Of a DNA stretch of 11,103 nucleotides, positions 1-6,749 are shown piece after piece. The notes under the pieces were generated by a model, which saw only the letters and a list, made by a program, of their open reading frames with translations, was not told where the DNA came from and made no database searches. How positions within the stretch are numbered: the stretch's first letter is position 1; each line of letters opens with the position of its first letter. A program made the translations under genes and the position numbers. The stretch spans positions 1-11,103 of the forward strand of contig JAPLJQ010000337.1 of the NCBI GenBank assembly GCA_026388495.1, written 5' to 3'. The stretch comes from Deltaproteobacteria bacterium. GTDB lineage: Bacteria > Desulfobacterota > Syntrophia > Syntrophales > UBA2185.

Positions 1-1110
1 ACCATCAAGGGGGTCAGCGCCCGGTATTGCCCCTCTTTGGAAGACAAGGTGATGCGTTTCTCCGATAAGGACAGGCATCCCGTCGTTCTGGAGTTTGAGG
101 GACTGGAGACGGAAGAGATCTATGCCAAGGGCCTGGGCAACAGCATGCCCCAGGATCTTCAGGAGCAGATCATTCACAGCGTTCCCGGCCTTTCGCAGGC
201 CGAGGTGATGCGATCCGCCTACGCCATCGAGTACGATTTTGTGCAGCCGACGCAGCTCCGGCGGACCCTGGAGACGAAGCTCGTTTCAGGATTATTTCTG
301 GCCGGCCAGATCAACGGCACATCGGGCTATGAGGAAGCGGCGGCTCAGGGCCTGTGGGCCGGCATCAACGCGGCCCTGGCAGTTTACGGGAGGCCGCCTT
401 TTATTCTGGACCGATCCGAGGCCTATATGGGGGTCATGATCGACGACCTGGTGACCAAAGGAGTGGATGAACCCTACCGGATGTTTACCTCCCGTGCGGA
501 ATACCGCCTGATCCTCCGGGAGGACAACGCGACGATCCGCCTGATGGGGAAAGGGCACGATCTGGGGCTGATTTCCCGGGATCATTATCAGAACCTCCGG
601 GAACGGGTTCGTCAGATTGAGGCGGGGTTGCAGCGGCTGTCTTCCATTAAAATATATCCCGGAGCGGATGTCATGAAAACCCTTGAGGAAATAGGGACGC
701 CCCCCATCAAGAGTCCCGTCACGCTCTATCAGCTCCTCAAGCGGCACGAGATTGCCTATGATGATCTGAAAGTCTTTGAGGGATGGGAACCCATTCCGGA
801 TCGACTGATTAAAAAACAGATTGAGATACAGGCAAAGTACGAAGGATACATCCAGCGACAGCTCGAAGCCGTTAATAAAATGAAAACCCTTGAAGAAAAG
901 AAGATCCCCAGGACAATGGATTACGCCGCCGTCCCCGGTCTATCCAATGAATTGAAAATGAAACTGATGAAGGTGGAACCCGCAACCATCGGCCAGGCGG
1001 AACGCATTCCGGGGATGACCCATGCGGCCGTCACGGCCATTCTGGTCTTTATGAAAAAAGCGGAGCTTGAAAGAGCCTTTCTGCAGAAAAATAATGATCC
1101 TACCCCTTAA
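1..1110 (+). CDS. mnmG: MnmG (GidA), tRNA wobble-uridine modification enzyme, C-terminal part (5' end outside window)
   Basis: The frame is open from base 1 and ends with TAA at 1108-1110, giving 369 residues with no start in the window. It begins inside the FAD/NAD(P)-binding part. The conserved RYCPS-x-EDK block has its cysteine at fragment residue 10, which corresponds to Cys277 of the E. coli enzyme, so roughly 265 residues are missing of a usual ~630. Other family signatures are AGQINGTSGYEEAAAQG, a SEAY-x-GV-x-IDDLVTKG block, EPYRMFTSRAEYRL and the C-terminal YEGYI-x-RQ and PGL-x-NE helical region that binds MnmE. With MnmE the enzyme installs the (carboxymethyl)aminomethyl group at C5 of U34 in certain tRNAs, using FAD and methylene-THF. 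The usual bacterial partner rsmG/gidB does not follow; a 250-bp spacer and nrpR do. No intrinsic terminator was evident directly after the stop. Confidence 0.97.
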   Translation, partial: TIKGVSARYCPSLEDKVMRFSDKDRHPVVLEFEGLETEEIYAKGLGNSMPQDLQEQIIHSVPGLSQAEVMRSAYAIEYDFVQPTQLRRTLETKLVSGLFLAGQINGTSGYEEAAAQGLWAGINAALAVYGRPPFILDRSEAYMGVMIDDLVTKGVDEPYRMFTSRAEYRLILREDNATIRLMGKGHDLGLISRDHYQNLRERVRQIEAGLQRLSSIKIYPGADVMKTLEEIGTPPIKSPVTLYQLLKRHEIAYDDLKVFEGWEPIPDRLIKKQIEIQAKYEGYIQRQLEAVNKMKTLEEKKIPRTMDYAAVPGLSNELKMKLMKVEPATIGQAERIPGMTHAAVTAILVFMKKAELERAFLQKNNDPTP

Positions 1111-1214
1111 TCGTTCTTACCCCTGTTATCCCGTCTCTGCCGCTGACACAAAAAGAACATTATTGAACCTGTTTTTAAAAAAGTACAATAAAGTACAATT
1201 TAGTATTGACATGT
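1111..1214. repeat. Imperfect tandem repeat, copy A (~104 bp)
   Basis: Copy A starts one base after the mnmG stop and matches copy B (1218-1314) along its whole length: CTTACCCCTGTTAT, CTCTG-x-CGCTGACAC, an A/T tract, AAGTACAAT, then the 12-mer GTATTGACATGT (1203-1214, identical in B). Copy A has an extra 10-bp internal doubling of AAGTACAAT (1181-1190 and 1191-1200). TTGACA at 1206-1211 is a perfect sigma70 -35 box, but the best -10 (TGTTAT, 1231-1236) is at a poor 19-bp spacing. This could be a duplicated promoter/operator region or a degenerate small repeat element. Confidence 0.85.
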
Positions 1215-1217
1215 TAA

Positions 1218-1314
1218 TCGCCCTTACCCCTGTTATTCCGCCTCTGTCGCTGACACGGGAAATACATTGTTCAACCTATTTTTTTTAAAAAAGTACAATT
1301 ATGTATTGACATGT
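1218..1314. repeat. Imperfect tandem repeat, copy B (~97 bp)
   Basis: This is the second copy of the 1111-1214 unit, offset by about 100 bp. It keeps the same order of blocks, including TTTTAAAAAAGTACAATT and the identical 12-mer GTATTGACATGT at 1303-1314. A CAAT-N5-ATTG half-symmetry recurs at the same place in both copies (1196-1208 and 1296-1308). Copy B ends 47 bp before the nrpR start, so its TTGACA box is placed to drive nrpR. Confidence 0.85.
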
Positions 1315-1334
1315 CATTTCATTCCGTGTAAAAG
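1306..1334 (+). promoter_or_regulatory. Predicted sigma70 promoter for nrpR and the downstream glutamate-synthase-like gene
   Basis: TTGACA (1306-1311) is a consensus -35 box. After a 17-bp spacer comes TAAAAG (1329-1334), which matches 4 of 6 bases of TATAAT. A long T/A tract (about 1279-1292) lies just upstream of the -35 box and could act as an UP element. The predicted transcription start is near 1341, giving only a ~20-base leader. The prediction comes from sequence pattern alone. Confidence 0.5.
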
Positions 1335-1335
1335 T

Positions 1336-1364
1336 CATCGGCAAAGTATGGCCGATTGCCGATG
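1336..1364. promoter_or_regulatory. Perfect 9-bp dyad over the nrpR start, candidate autoregulatory operator
   Basis: CATCGGCAA (1336-1344) and TTGCCGATG (1356-1364) are exact inverted repeats separated by 11 bp. The dyad covers the predicted transcription start and ends on the ATG of nrpR. Because the predicted transcript begins within the left arm, a DNA operator is more likely than an RNA hairpin. NrpR of methanogens binds GGAA-N6-TTCC dyads, which this is not, so a lineage-specific site would have to be assumed. Confidence 0.5.
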
Positions 1365-2381
1365 GGTTCAGTTTTTACCAGCGACGAAGATGTTGAGAGA
1401 AAATCCCTGATGATCCTGCGTATCCTCCATGAAGCCGGAGGTCCTCTGGGGTCCCGTATCCTTGCCCGGAAGATGCAGGAGAGGGGCTTTATGCCAAGTG
1501 AGCGGGCGGTCCGTTATCATCTGCAACTCATGGATGAACGGGGACTCACGAGGCTGGTGGGTAAAAGGGACGGGCGGGCTATTACGGACATGGGCATTGA
1601 CGAAATTGATGATGCCAGGGTCCATGATAAGCTCGGCTTTGTGATATCCCGCATAGAGAGTCTCGCCTTCCGGACGACCTTTGATCCAATAAAGTGCCGT
1701 GGTTTCCTCCCAATGAACATTACCCTTTTCCCCAGCGATCGTTTTGGAGAAGCGCTGGATGCCATGAAGACTGCATTCAATGCCGGCATTTGCGTTAGTG
1801 ATCTTGTGTCTGTCAGCAGGGAAAACGAGAGGTTGGGCGAACACCTTGTCCCTAAGGGAAAGATCGCGCTTGCAACAGTCTGCAGCATCGTGATCAACGG
1901 TGTACTCCTCAAGGCTGGCGTCCCCATGGATTCCAAGTTTGGAGGCATCCTCCAGGTGAAGAACGGCAAGCCCCTCCGCTTCGCTGAGTTTATCTATTAT
2001 TCGGGCACCTCTCTGGACCCATCGGAAGCCTTTATCAGGGCGAAGATGACCTCTGTCCGGGAAGTGTCTGAAAAGGGCGAGGGGAAAATCCTCGCCAACT
2101 TCCGAGAAGTCCCCGCCCTCTGCCGCAGTGTGGTGGAAAAAATTCTCCCGAAATTGAAAAGCGCGGGGATTAGCGGGGTGATGACCACGGGCGAAGCAAG
2201 CGAACCGATTTGCCAGGTTCCAGTGGATGTGAACAAGCTCGGGGTGATTCTTATCGGCGGATTGAATCCCGTGGCCTGCGCCCAGGAAGCAGGAATCGAA
2301 GGGGAAACCCGCGCCATGTCCAGCGTAATGGAATACCAGGAATTAAGGAAATTTTCAGAGGTCTGCCGCGAAAAGTGGTAA
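1362..2381 (+). CDS. nrpR: NrpR-type transcriptional regulator (winged helix plus NrpR/DUF128 domain)
   Basis: The protein has 339 residues from ATG 1362; a TTG at 1356 would add two residues, and neither start has a clear Shine-Dalgarno sequence. Residues ~11-75 form a winged-helix DNA-binding domain (VERKSLMILRILHEAGGPLG, then SERAVRYHLQLMDERGL). Residues ~90-325 are one NrpR (DUF128) domain with its hallmarks TVCSI-x-INGVLLKAGVP, FGGIL, RFAEFI-x-Y-x-GTSLDP, REVPA and GGLNPVA-x-x-EAGIE. In methanogenic archaea NrpR represses nitrogen-assimilation genes and is released by 2-oxoglutarate. Archaeal forms often have two such domains (fused or on two proteins); this one has a single domain. It sits 84 bp upstream of a glutamate-synthase-like gene on the same strand, so nitrogen control of that gene is a reasonable inference. 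A dyad over its own start suggests autoregulation. The family assignment is secure; the ligand and targets are inferred. Confidence 0.93.
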   Translation: MGSVFTSDEDVERKSLMILRILHEAGGPLGSRILARKMQERGFMPSERAVRYHLQLMDERGLTRLVGKRDGRAITDMGIDEIDDARVHDKLGFVISRIESLAFRTTFDPIKCRGFLPMNITLFPSDRFGEALDAMKTAFNAGICVSDLVSVSRENERLGEHLVPKGKIALATVCSIVINGVLLKAGVPMDSKFGGILQVKNGKPLRFAEFIYYSGTSLDPSEAFIRAKMTSVREVSEKGEGKILANFREVPALCRSVVEKILPKLKSAGISGVMTTGEASEPICQVPVDVNKLGVILIGGLNPVACAQEAGIEGETRAMSSVMEYQELRKFSEVCREKW

Positions 2382-2465
2382 GCGCTCTCGTAGGCAGTTA
2401 CGCATAACCCATTAGCTCTTATTGAAAAAAGTCGAATTTATTTAATGTAGAGGAGGAAAAAGAGG

Positions 2466-4055
2466 ATGAATTTGAGACAACCAAATGCAAACGAGGCAAC
2501 AGGAACTTTTAACCGCTCCAAGAGCGTGGTCCCGCTGTCGGGTATATGTACCCGCTGCGTGGACGGCTGCCGAGGCGGCTGCGAGATCTGGCTATCCGCC
2601 TTCAGGGGGCGAGAAGTTCTCTACCCCATAGGTTTCGGAGAGATAACCGCCGGCGCCGATAAAAATTACCCCATTGATTACTCCCATCTCAGCATCCAGG
2701 GCTACGCCGTGGGCGCTGAGGGACTGCCGAAGGGCGTTGTGCCCGGTCCCGATACGGCCCTTTTTCCCGTCGTCGACACGGAAACGGAATATGGCTGGAC
2801 GAAAAAGGTCAAAATGAAAATGCCCATCTTCACCGGCGCCCTGGGTTCAACGGACATCGCCCGCAGGAACTGGGAACATTTAGCAGCAGGCGCTGCCATC
2901 TCAGGCATCACCATCGTCTGCGGTGAGAATGTCTGTGGCATTGATCCTGGTCTGGAACTGGACAAGAATGGTAAAGTCAAGAAATCCCCCGAGATGGATC
3001 GCAGGATAGAGACATACAAACGCTACCACGAAGGATATGGCGAGATTCTGGTCCAGATGAATGTTGAAGATACAAGATTCGGTGTTGCTGAATACGTTCT
3101 CAATAAGCACAATCTGGATACGATCGAGCTAAAATGGGGACAGGGCGCGAAGAACATCGGCGGCGAGATCAAAGTCGGTTCGCTCGAAAGGGCACTTGAA
3201 CTCAAGAAGAGAGGCTATATCGTCCTTCCCGATCCGACCCTCAAAGAAAACCAGGCGGCCTACAAGGACGGAGCCATCAAGGAATTCGAGCGACATTCCC
3301 GCCTCGGATTTGTGACCCAGGAAGGCTTCATGAAGGAAGTGGCGCGTCTCCGAAAAGTGGGGTTCAAGCGAATCACCCTCAAGACGGGCGCCTACTCGGC
3401 TATGGAACTGGCCATGGCCATTCGTTACTGCTCCGACGCGAAGATAGACCTTCTTACTATCGATGGCGCACCTGGCGGAACAGGTATGAGCCCCTGGCCC
3501 ATGATGACCGAATGGGGTATCCCTTCCTTCTATCTGCATTGCCTCACCTATCAATTCTGTGAGATGATGAAGAAAAAGAAAATCCGCGTGCCCGACATCG
3601 CGGTAGCAGGCGGTTTCTCCACAGAGGACGGGGTTTTTAAAGCCATCGCCATGGGCTCTCCTCATGTCAAGGCCGTCTGTATGGGAAGAGCGCTTATAAT
3701 CCCCGCTATGGTAGGCAAGAATATCGGCGAATGGATTAAAAACAAGGAGCTGCCCAAGACCGTTTCCAGGTTTGGGACCTCTATCGAAGAAATTTTTGTA
3801 TCTTACGAAGATTTGAAGGCTAAATACGGCAAGGAAATAAAGAATATCCCTACCGGAGCCCTTGGTATTTACACTTTCAGTCAGAAATTCAAAGCCGGCC
3901 TGCAGCAGCTGATGGCGGGAACACGGAATTTCAACCTCTCTCTTGTTGGCCGCCAGGATATCATGGCGCTGACGGAAGAATCCGCGAAGGTCTCGGGCAT
4001 TCCTTACGTGATGGATGCCTACAGAAAAGAAGCGGAAAGAATCCTCTTGAAGTAA
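2466..4055 (+). CDS. FMN-binding glutamate synthase family protein (GltB domain-2 type)
   Basis: The protein has 529 residues from ATG 2466, with AGGAGG at 2451-2456 (9-base spacing). Residues ~100-480 resemble the FMN-binding synthase domain of glutamate synthase: KWGQGAKNIGGEIK (~205-220), ITLKTGAY, LLTIDGAPGGTGMSP (phosphate/FMN loop, compare GGTGASP of GltB), AVAGGFSTEDGVFKAIAMG and VCMGRAL. No N-terminal glutaminase domain is present, and the CX5CX4C [3Fe-4S] motif of canonical GltB that normally follows the last segment is absent. Instead there is an N-terminal Cys cluster, C28-x2-C31-x3-C35-x3-C39, which could hold a metal or Fe-S site. A role in amino-group transfer to 2-oxoglutarate is suggested by family and by the upstream nrpR. 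The ammonia or glutamine donor and the electron donor are not in this window, so the true substrate is open. It is probably co-transcribed with nrpR. Confidence 0.9.
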   Translation: MNLRQPNANEATGTFNRSKSVVPLSGICTRCVDGCRGGCEIWLSAFRGREVLYPIGFGEITAGADKNYPIDYSHLSIQGYAVGAEGLPKGVVPGPDTALFPVVDTETEYGWTKKVKMKMPIFTGALGSTDIARRNWEHLAAGAAISGITIVCGENVCGIDPGLELDKNGKVKKSPEMDRRIETYKRYHEGYGEILVQMNVEDTRFGVAEYVLNKHNLDTIELKWGQGAKNIGGEIKVGSLERALELKKRGYIVLPDPTLKENQAAYKDGAIKEFERHSRLGFVTQEGFMKEVARLRKVGFKRITLKTGAYSAMELAMAIRYCSDAKIDLLTIDGAPGGTGMSPWPMMTEWGIPSFYLHCLTYQFCEMMKKKKIRVPDIAVAGGFSTEDGVFKAIAMGSPHVKAVCMGRALIIPAMVGKNIGEWIKNKELPKTVSRFGTSIEEIFVSYEDLKAKYGKEIKNIPTGALGIYTFSQKFKAGLQQLMAGTRNFNLSLVGRQDIMALTEESAKVSGIPYVMDAYRKEAERILLK

Positions 4056-4068
4056 TCTAACCTTTTTA

Positions 4069-4105
4069 CCGGGCGCCGTTACGGGTTATGCGGCGCGGCG
4101 CCCGG
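4069..4105. terminator. GC-rich hairpin after the glutamate-synthase-like gene
   Basis: CCGGGCGCCG (4069-4078) pairs perfectly with CGGCGCCCGG (4096-4105) over a 17-base loop, 13 bases after the plus-strand stop. No U-run follows on either strand, so it may stabilise the 3' end or assist termination rather than act alone as an intrinsic terminator. Confidence 0.5.
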
Positions 4106-4125
4106 ACATGCCCTTACATAACACT

Positions 4126-4170
4126 ATGAAGCCGCTCCTTTTCCTTCGGGTAAAAAAAGGGCGGCTTCAT
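4126..4170. terminator. Strong hairpin between convergent genes, probable bidirectional terminator
   Basis: ATGAAGCCGC (4126-4135) pairs exactly with GCGGCTTCAT (4161-4170). After a one-base bulge the stem continues with CCTTTT (4137-4142) against AAAAGG (4155-4160), about 16 bp in all. On the plus strand it is followed by the T-rich GTTGTTTGG. It lies 70 bp past the plus-strand stop and 25 bp past the minus-strand operon's last stop, the expected place for a shared terminator. Confidence 0.65.
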
Positions 4171-4194
4171 GTTGTTTGGTCGTCTGAATAAATT

Positions 4195-4881
4195 CTATAA
4201 CATGTGGCGGGTACACTGAAAGCCTTTGCCAAGATCGCATCGGACACAGGCGCCTATCATACCGGGCGCCATGACCGTCTGTGATTCGCACTTCCCGCAC
4301 AGAGACTCTTCGCCCCGTTTCATAGGTCCGCCGCAGGGTGTGACCGACATGGGACAATAGAGGGTGCAGGAACCGCAGTTTTTGCAGAATTCGGGTCGCG
4401 TGGCGAAGGGAAACTCGACGCGGCGGTTCTTTCCCCGTCCGACGAAGCCCAGGGCATTGGCCCGCCACATTTCCGTGCAGTAGCGCACGCAGCGCCCGCA
4501 CTGGATGCAATTATCGTTTCTGAAGGGGTAACGGACTTCCTTTACACCGCAGCGAACGGCAACATCCTGGATCGCCTTGGAGTTGGGCGCCTGAGCAACA
4601 AGCAGTTCTGCGATGTTGCGCCGAAGCTTCTGGATTTTCTCCGTATTGGTGCGGATCACCATGCCTTCCTGCGCCGTCAATGTGCAGGAGGCGGTAACGC
4701 TCGCCCCTCCGTTTTTCACGTTCTCCACAATGCAGATGCGGCATGCCCCCGTATCCTTCAGGAAAGGAACATGGCACAGATGGGGAATGCATATCCCGCA
4801 TTCGAGGGCCGCGTCAAGCACGCTCGATCCCTTTGTTGCCCGCACCGGAGTGCCGTCAATCGTCAATGTTACAGTTTGCAT
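4195..4881 (-). CDS. NuoG/HoxU/HndD-N-like iron-sulfur protein, third gene of the NuoEF-type operon
   Basis: Three ATGs stand in a row (4887, 4884, 4881). GAGG at 4894-4891 is 9 bases from the third and only 3 from the first, so 4881 is preferred (228 residues). Residues 1-75 are a plant-type [2Fe-2S] ferredoxin domain: C36-x10-C47-x2-C50-x15-C66. Next come two [4Fe-4S] motifs, C125-x2-C-x2-C-x3-C135 and C166-x2-C-x2-C-x3-C176. The His-Cys3 cluster motif usually found between these parts in NuoG and HydA is missing; residues ~92-118 have only one Cys. A C-terminal tail adds C183, C195/C198, C212/C215 and C223, possibly another cluster or zinc site. There is no H-cluster domain, so it is an electron-wiring subunit, not a hydrogenase. 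Its stop precedes a strong hairpin, so it ends the operon. The likely role is to carry electrons from the NuoF-like subunit to a partner encoded elsewhere. Confidence 0.9.
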   Translation of the reverse strand: MQTVTLTIDGTPVRATKGSSVLDAALECGICIPHLCHVPFLKDTGACRICIVENVKNGGASVTASCTLTAQEGMVIRTNTEKIQKLRRNIAELLVAQAPNSKAIQDVAVRCGVKEVRYPFRNDNCIQCGRCVRYCTEMWRANALGFVGRGKNRRVEFPFATRPEFCKNCGSCTLYCPMSVTPCGGPMKRGEESLCGKCESQTVMAPGMIGACVRCDLGKGFQCTRHML

Positions 4882-4895
4882 CATCATTCACCTCA

Positions 4896-6749
4896 TTATC
4901 CGACTGCGATTGCATCATATTTACATTCCGTTACACAAATGCCGCATTTCAGGCATACCTGCGCCTCGATGGCATGGACCTTCTTCTTTTCCCCTTTGAT
5001 GGCATCGTAAGGACAGGACCGCAGGCAGACTCCGCAGCCGGTGCACTTTTCAGCAAGTATATCATAGTGAATAAGCTCCTTGCATACACCTGCAGGACAG
5101 CGCTTCTCGTCCACGTGGGCGGTATATTCATCGGCAAAATATCTCATTGTTGATAAAACCGGATTGGCCGCCGTCTTTCCCAGTCCGCACAGCGACGTCT
5201 CTGCCACGGTCTCTGCCAGCTCTTGCAGAAGGCTGATCTGTTCACGACTGCCGCGGCCTTCAGTGATATCGGTGACGATCTCCAGCATCCGATCCACGCC
5301 TACACGGCAGGGAACACACTTGCCGCAGGACTCGTCCTGGAGGAATTTCAAAAAATACTTTGCCACGTCCACCATGCAGGTTCCCTCATCCATGACGACC
5401 ATGCCGCCGGAACCCATCATCGAGCCCATCTCATAGAGTGTATCGAAATCAACGGGGATATCAAATTTGCTCACAGGCAGGCAGCCGCCGGATGGACCGC
5501 CGGTCTGCACCGCCTTGATGGCCTTTCCGGTTTTGGGGCCGCCGCCGATTTTAAAAATAATATCATGCAGCGTAGTTCCCATGGCAATCTCGACAAGGCC
5601 TGTGTTTTTTACCTGTCCGGTGAGGGCGAAGATCTTTGTGCCCTTGCTGCCCCTGGTTCCCTTGGAGGCAAACCAGCCGGAACCGTTTACAATGATGGAA
5701 GGGACATTCGCCCAGGTTTCTACGTTGTTTAGAACGGTTGGCTTGTTCCAAAGTCCTTCCTTGACGGTATGGATATCCTTAGGGTGCGGCTCCCCGACTT
5801 TGCCTTCCAGCGAACTCATGAGCGCCGTGGACTCGCCGCAGACGAAAGCGCCACCGCCCCGGGCGACCTCCACGTCAAAGGAAAAGGAAGAGCCAAGAAT
5901 GTTCTCGCCGAGAAGTCCCATCTCCCGGGCCTGCTTCACAGCCAGCTTTACATGCTTCACGGCCAGCGGGTATTCATTCCGGACATAGATATATCCCTGT
6001 CGAGCACCTACAGCCCAGGCGCCGATCATCATTCCTTCAATAACCAGGTGCGGGTTTGCCTCAAGGACGCAGCGGTCCATGTAAGCCCCCGGGTCTCCTT
6101 CGTCGGCGTTACAGACTACATATTTCTCGTCTTCCGGCACAGACCGCGCCTCGGCCCATTTTCGGCCCGTGGAGAATCCGCCTCCCCCGCGGCCCCGGAG
6201 ACCGGATGACTTCATTTCTTCAATGACCGTCTTGGGAGCTATGCCCGTAAGGGTCTTGGCCAGAGCCTTGTATCCGCCGACAGCAATATAATCCTCGATG
6301 GAGCAGGGATCCAAAAGTTTGCTGTACTTCAGAAGCTGACGATCCTGTGCGCTGTAAAAAGGGATCTCAGCCTCCGTTTTGATCTTCTTACCGGTTAGAG
6401 GATCGGTGTAGAGGAGTCGATCGACGACCTCTCCATTCTTCAGCGTTCTTGAAACAATCTCCTGTGCATCGGCTGCCGTAAGATGACAGTAGAAAAAGTT
6501 GCCCGGCTCCACGACCATTAACGGACCCTGCTCGCAGAAACCATGGCAGCCTGTGGTTCGCAACAGCACTTCATGATCAAGCCCCTGTTTAACAATTTCT
6601 TTTTTAACGGCATCGACGACCGAGAGACATCTCGTAGCCTGGCATCCCGTACCCCCGCAAATAATGACGGTTGAGCGGATTTTTTCTCTTTGGGCTATAA
6701 CCTTTTTCCGAAGGTTTTCCAGTTCTTCAAAATGTTCTAATTTACGCAT
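4896..6749 (-). CDS. nuoF: NuoF/HndC/HydB-type NADH-binding flavin iron-sulfur subunit
   Basis: The protein has 617 residues from ATG 6749, chosen because AAGGAGG (6762-6756) is 6 bases upstream; the frame is open further upstream but only to a TTG. Domains in order: an N-terminal thioredoxin-like [2Fe-2S] domain (C31-x4-C36 and C68-x3-C72); the FMN/NADH-binding 51-kDa core (GLRGRGGGGFSTGRKW at ~184-198, CNADEGDPGAYMDR at ~213-226, CGESTAL at ~304); an SLBB region; the N3-type [4Fe-4S] motif ESCGKCVPCR (C475, C478, C481, with C521); and a C-terminal ferredoxin with two [4Fe-4S] motifs (C569-C579 and C599-C609). This layout matches HydB/HndC of soluble NAD-dependent, often electron-bifurcating, hydrogenases and formate dehydrogenases rather than respiratory NuoF. 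The start overlaps the nuoE-like stop by 8 bp, and the next gene follows after 14 bases, so the three are translationally linked. Bifurcation is possible but not shown. Confidence 0.95.
   Translation of the reverse strand: MRKLEHFEELENLRKKVIAQREKIRSTVIICGGTGCQATRCLSVVDAVKKEIVKQGLDHEVLLRTTGCHGFCEQGPLMVVEPGNFFYCHLTAADAQEIVSRTLKNGEVVDRLLYTDPLTGKKIKTEAEIPFYSAQDRQLLKYSKLLDPCSIEDYIAVGGYKALAKTLTGIAPKTVIEEMKSSGLRGRGGGGFSTGRKWAEARSVPEDEKYVVCNADEGDPGAYMDRCVLEANPHLVIEGMMIGAWAVGARQGYIYVRNEYPLAVKHVKLAVKQAREMGLLGENILGSSFSFDVEVARGGGAFVCGESTALMSSLEGKVGEPHPKDIHTVKEGLWNKPTVLNNVETWANVPSIIVNGSGWFASKGTRGSKGTKIFALTGQVKNTGLVEIAMGTTLHDIIFKIGGGPKTGKAIKAVQTGGPSGGCLPVSKFDIPVDFDTLYEMGSMMGSGGMVVMDEGTCMVDVAKYFLKFLQDESCGKCVPCRVGVDRMLEIVTDITEGRGSREQISLLQELAETVAETSLCGLGKTAANPVLSTMRYFADEYTAHVDEKRCPAGVCKELIHYDILAEKCTGCGVCLRSCPYDAIKGEKKKVHAIEAQVCLKCGICVTECKYDAIAVG

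Noticed and set aside
1067..1288. 73-codon plus-strand frame after mnmG
   Set aside because: It overlaps the mnmG end and runs through the tandem repeats; no ribosome-binding site and no family features.
2422..2448. Internal promoter (TTGAAA / TAATGT) before the glutamate-synthase-like gene
   Set aside because: The spacer is only 15 bp and the -10 match is poor; co-transcription with nrpR explains the layout better.
3129..3665. 178-codon minus-strand frame inside the glutamate-synthase-like gene
   Set aside because: It is antisense to a conserved gene and has no family signature or ribosome-binding site.
5223..5988. Long plus-strand frames antisense to the NuoF-like gene
   Set aside because: They mirror a well-conserved minus-strand gene and show no recognisable protein features.
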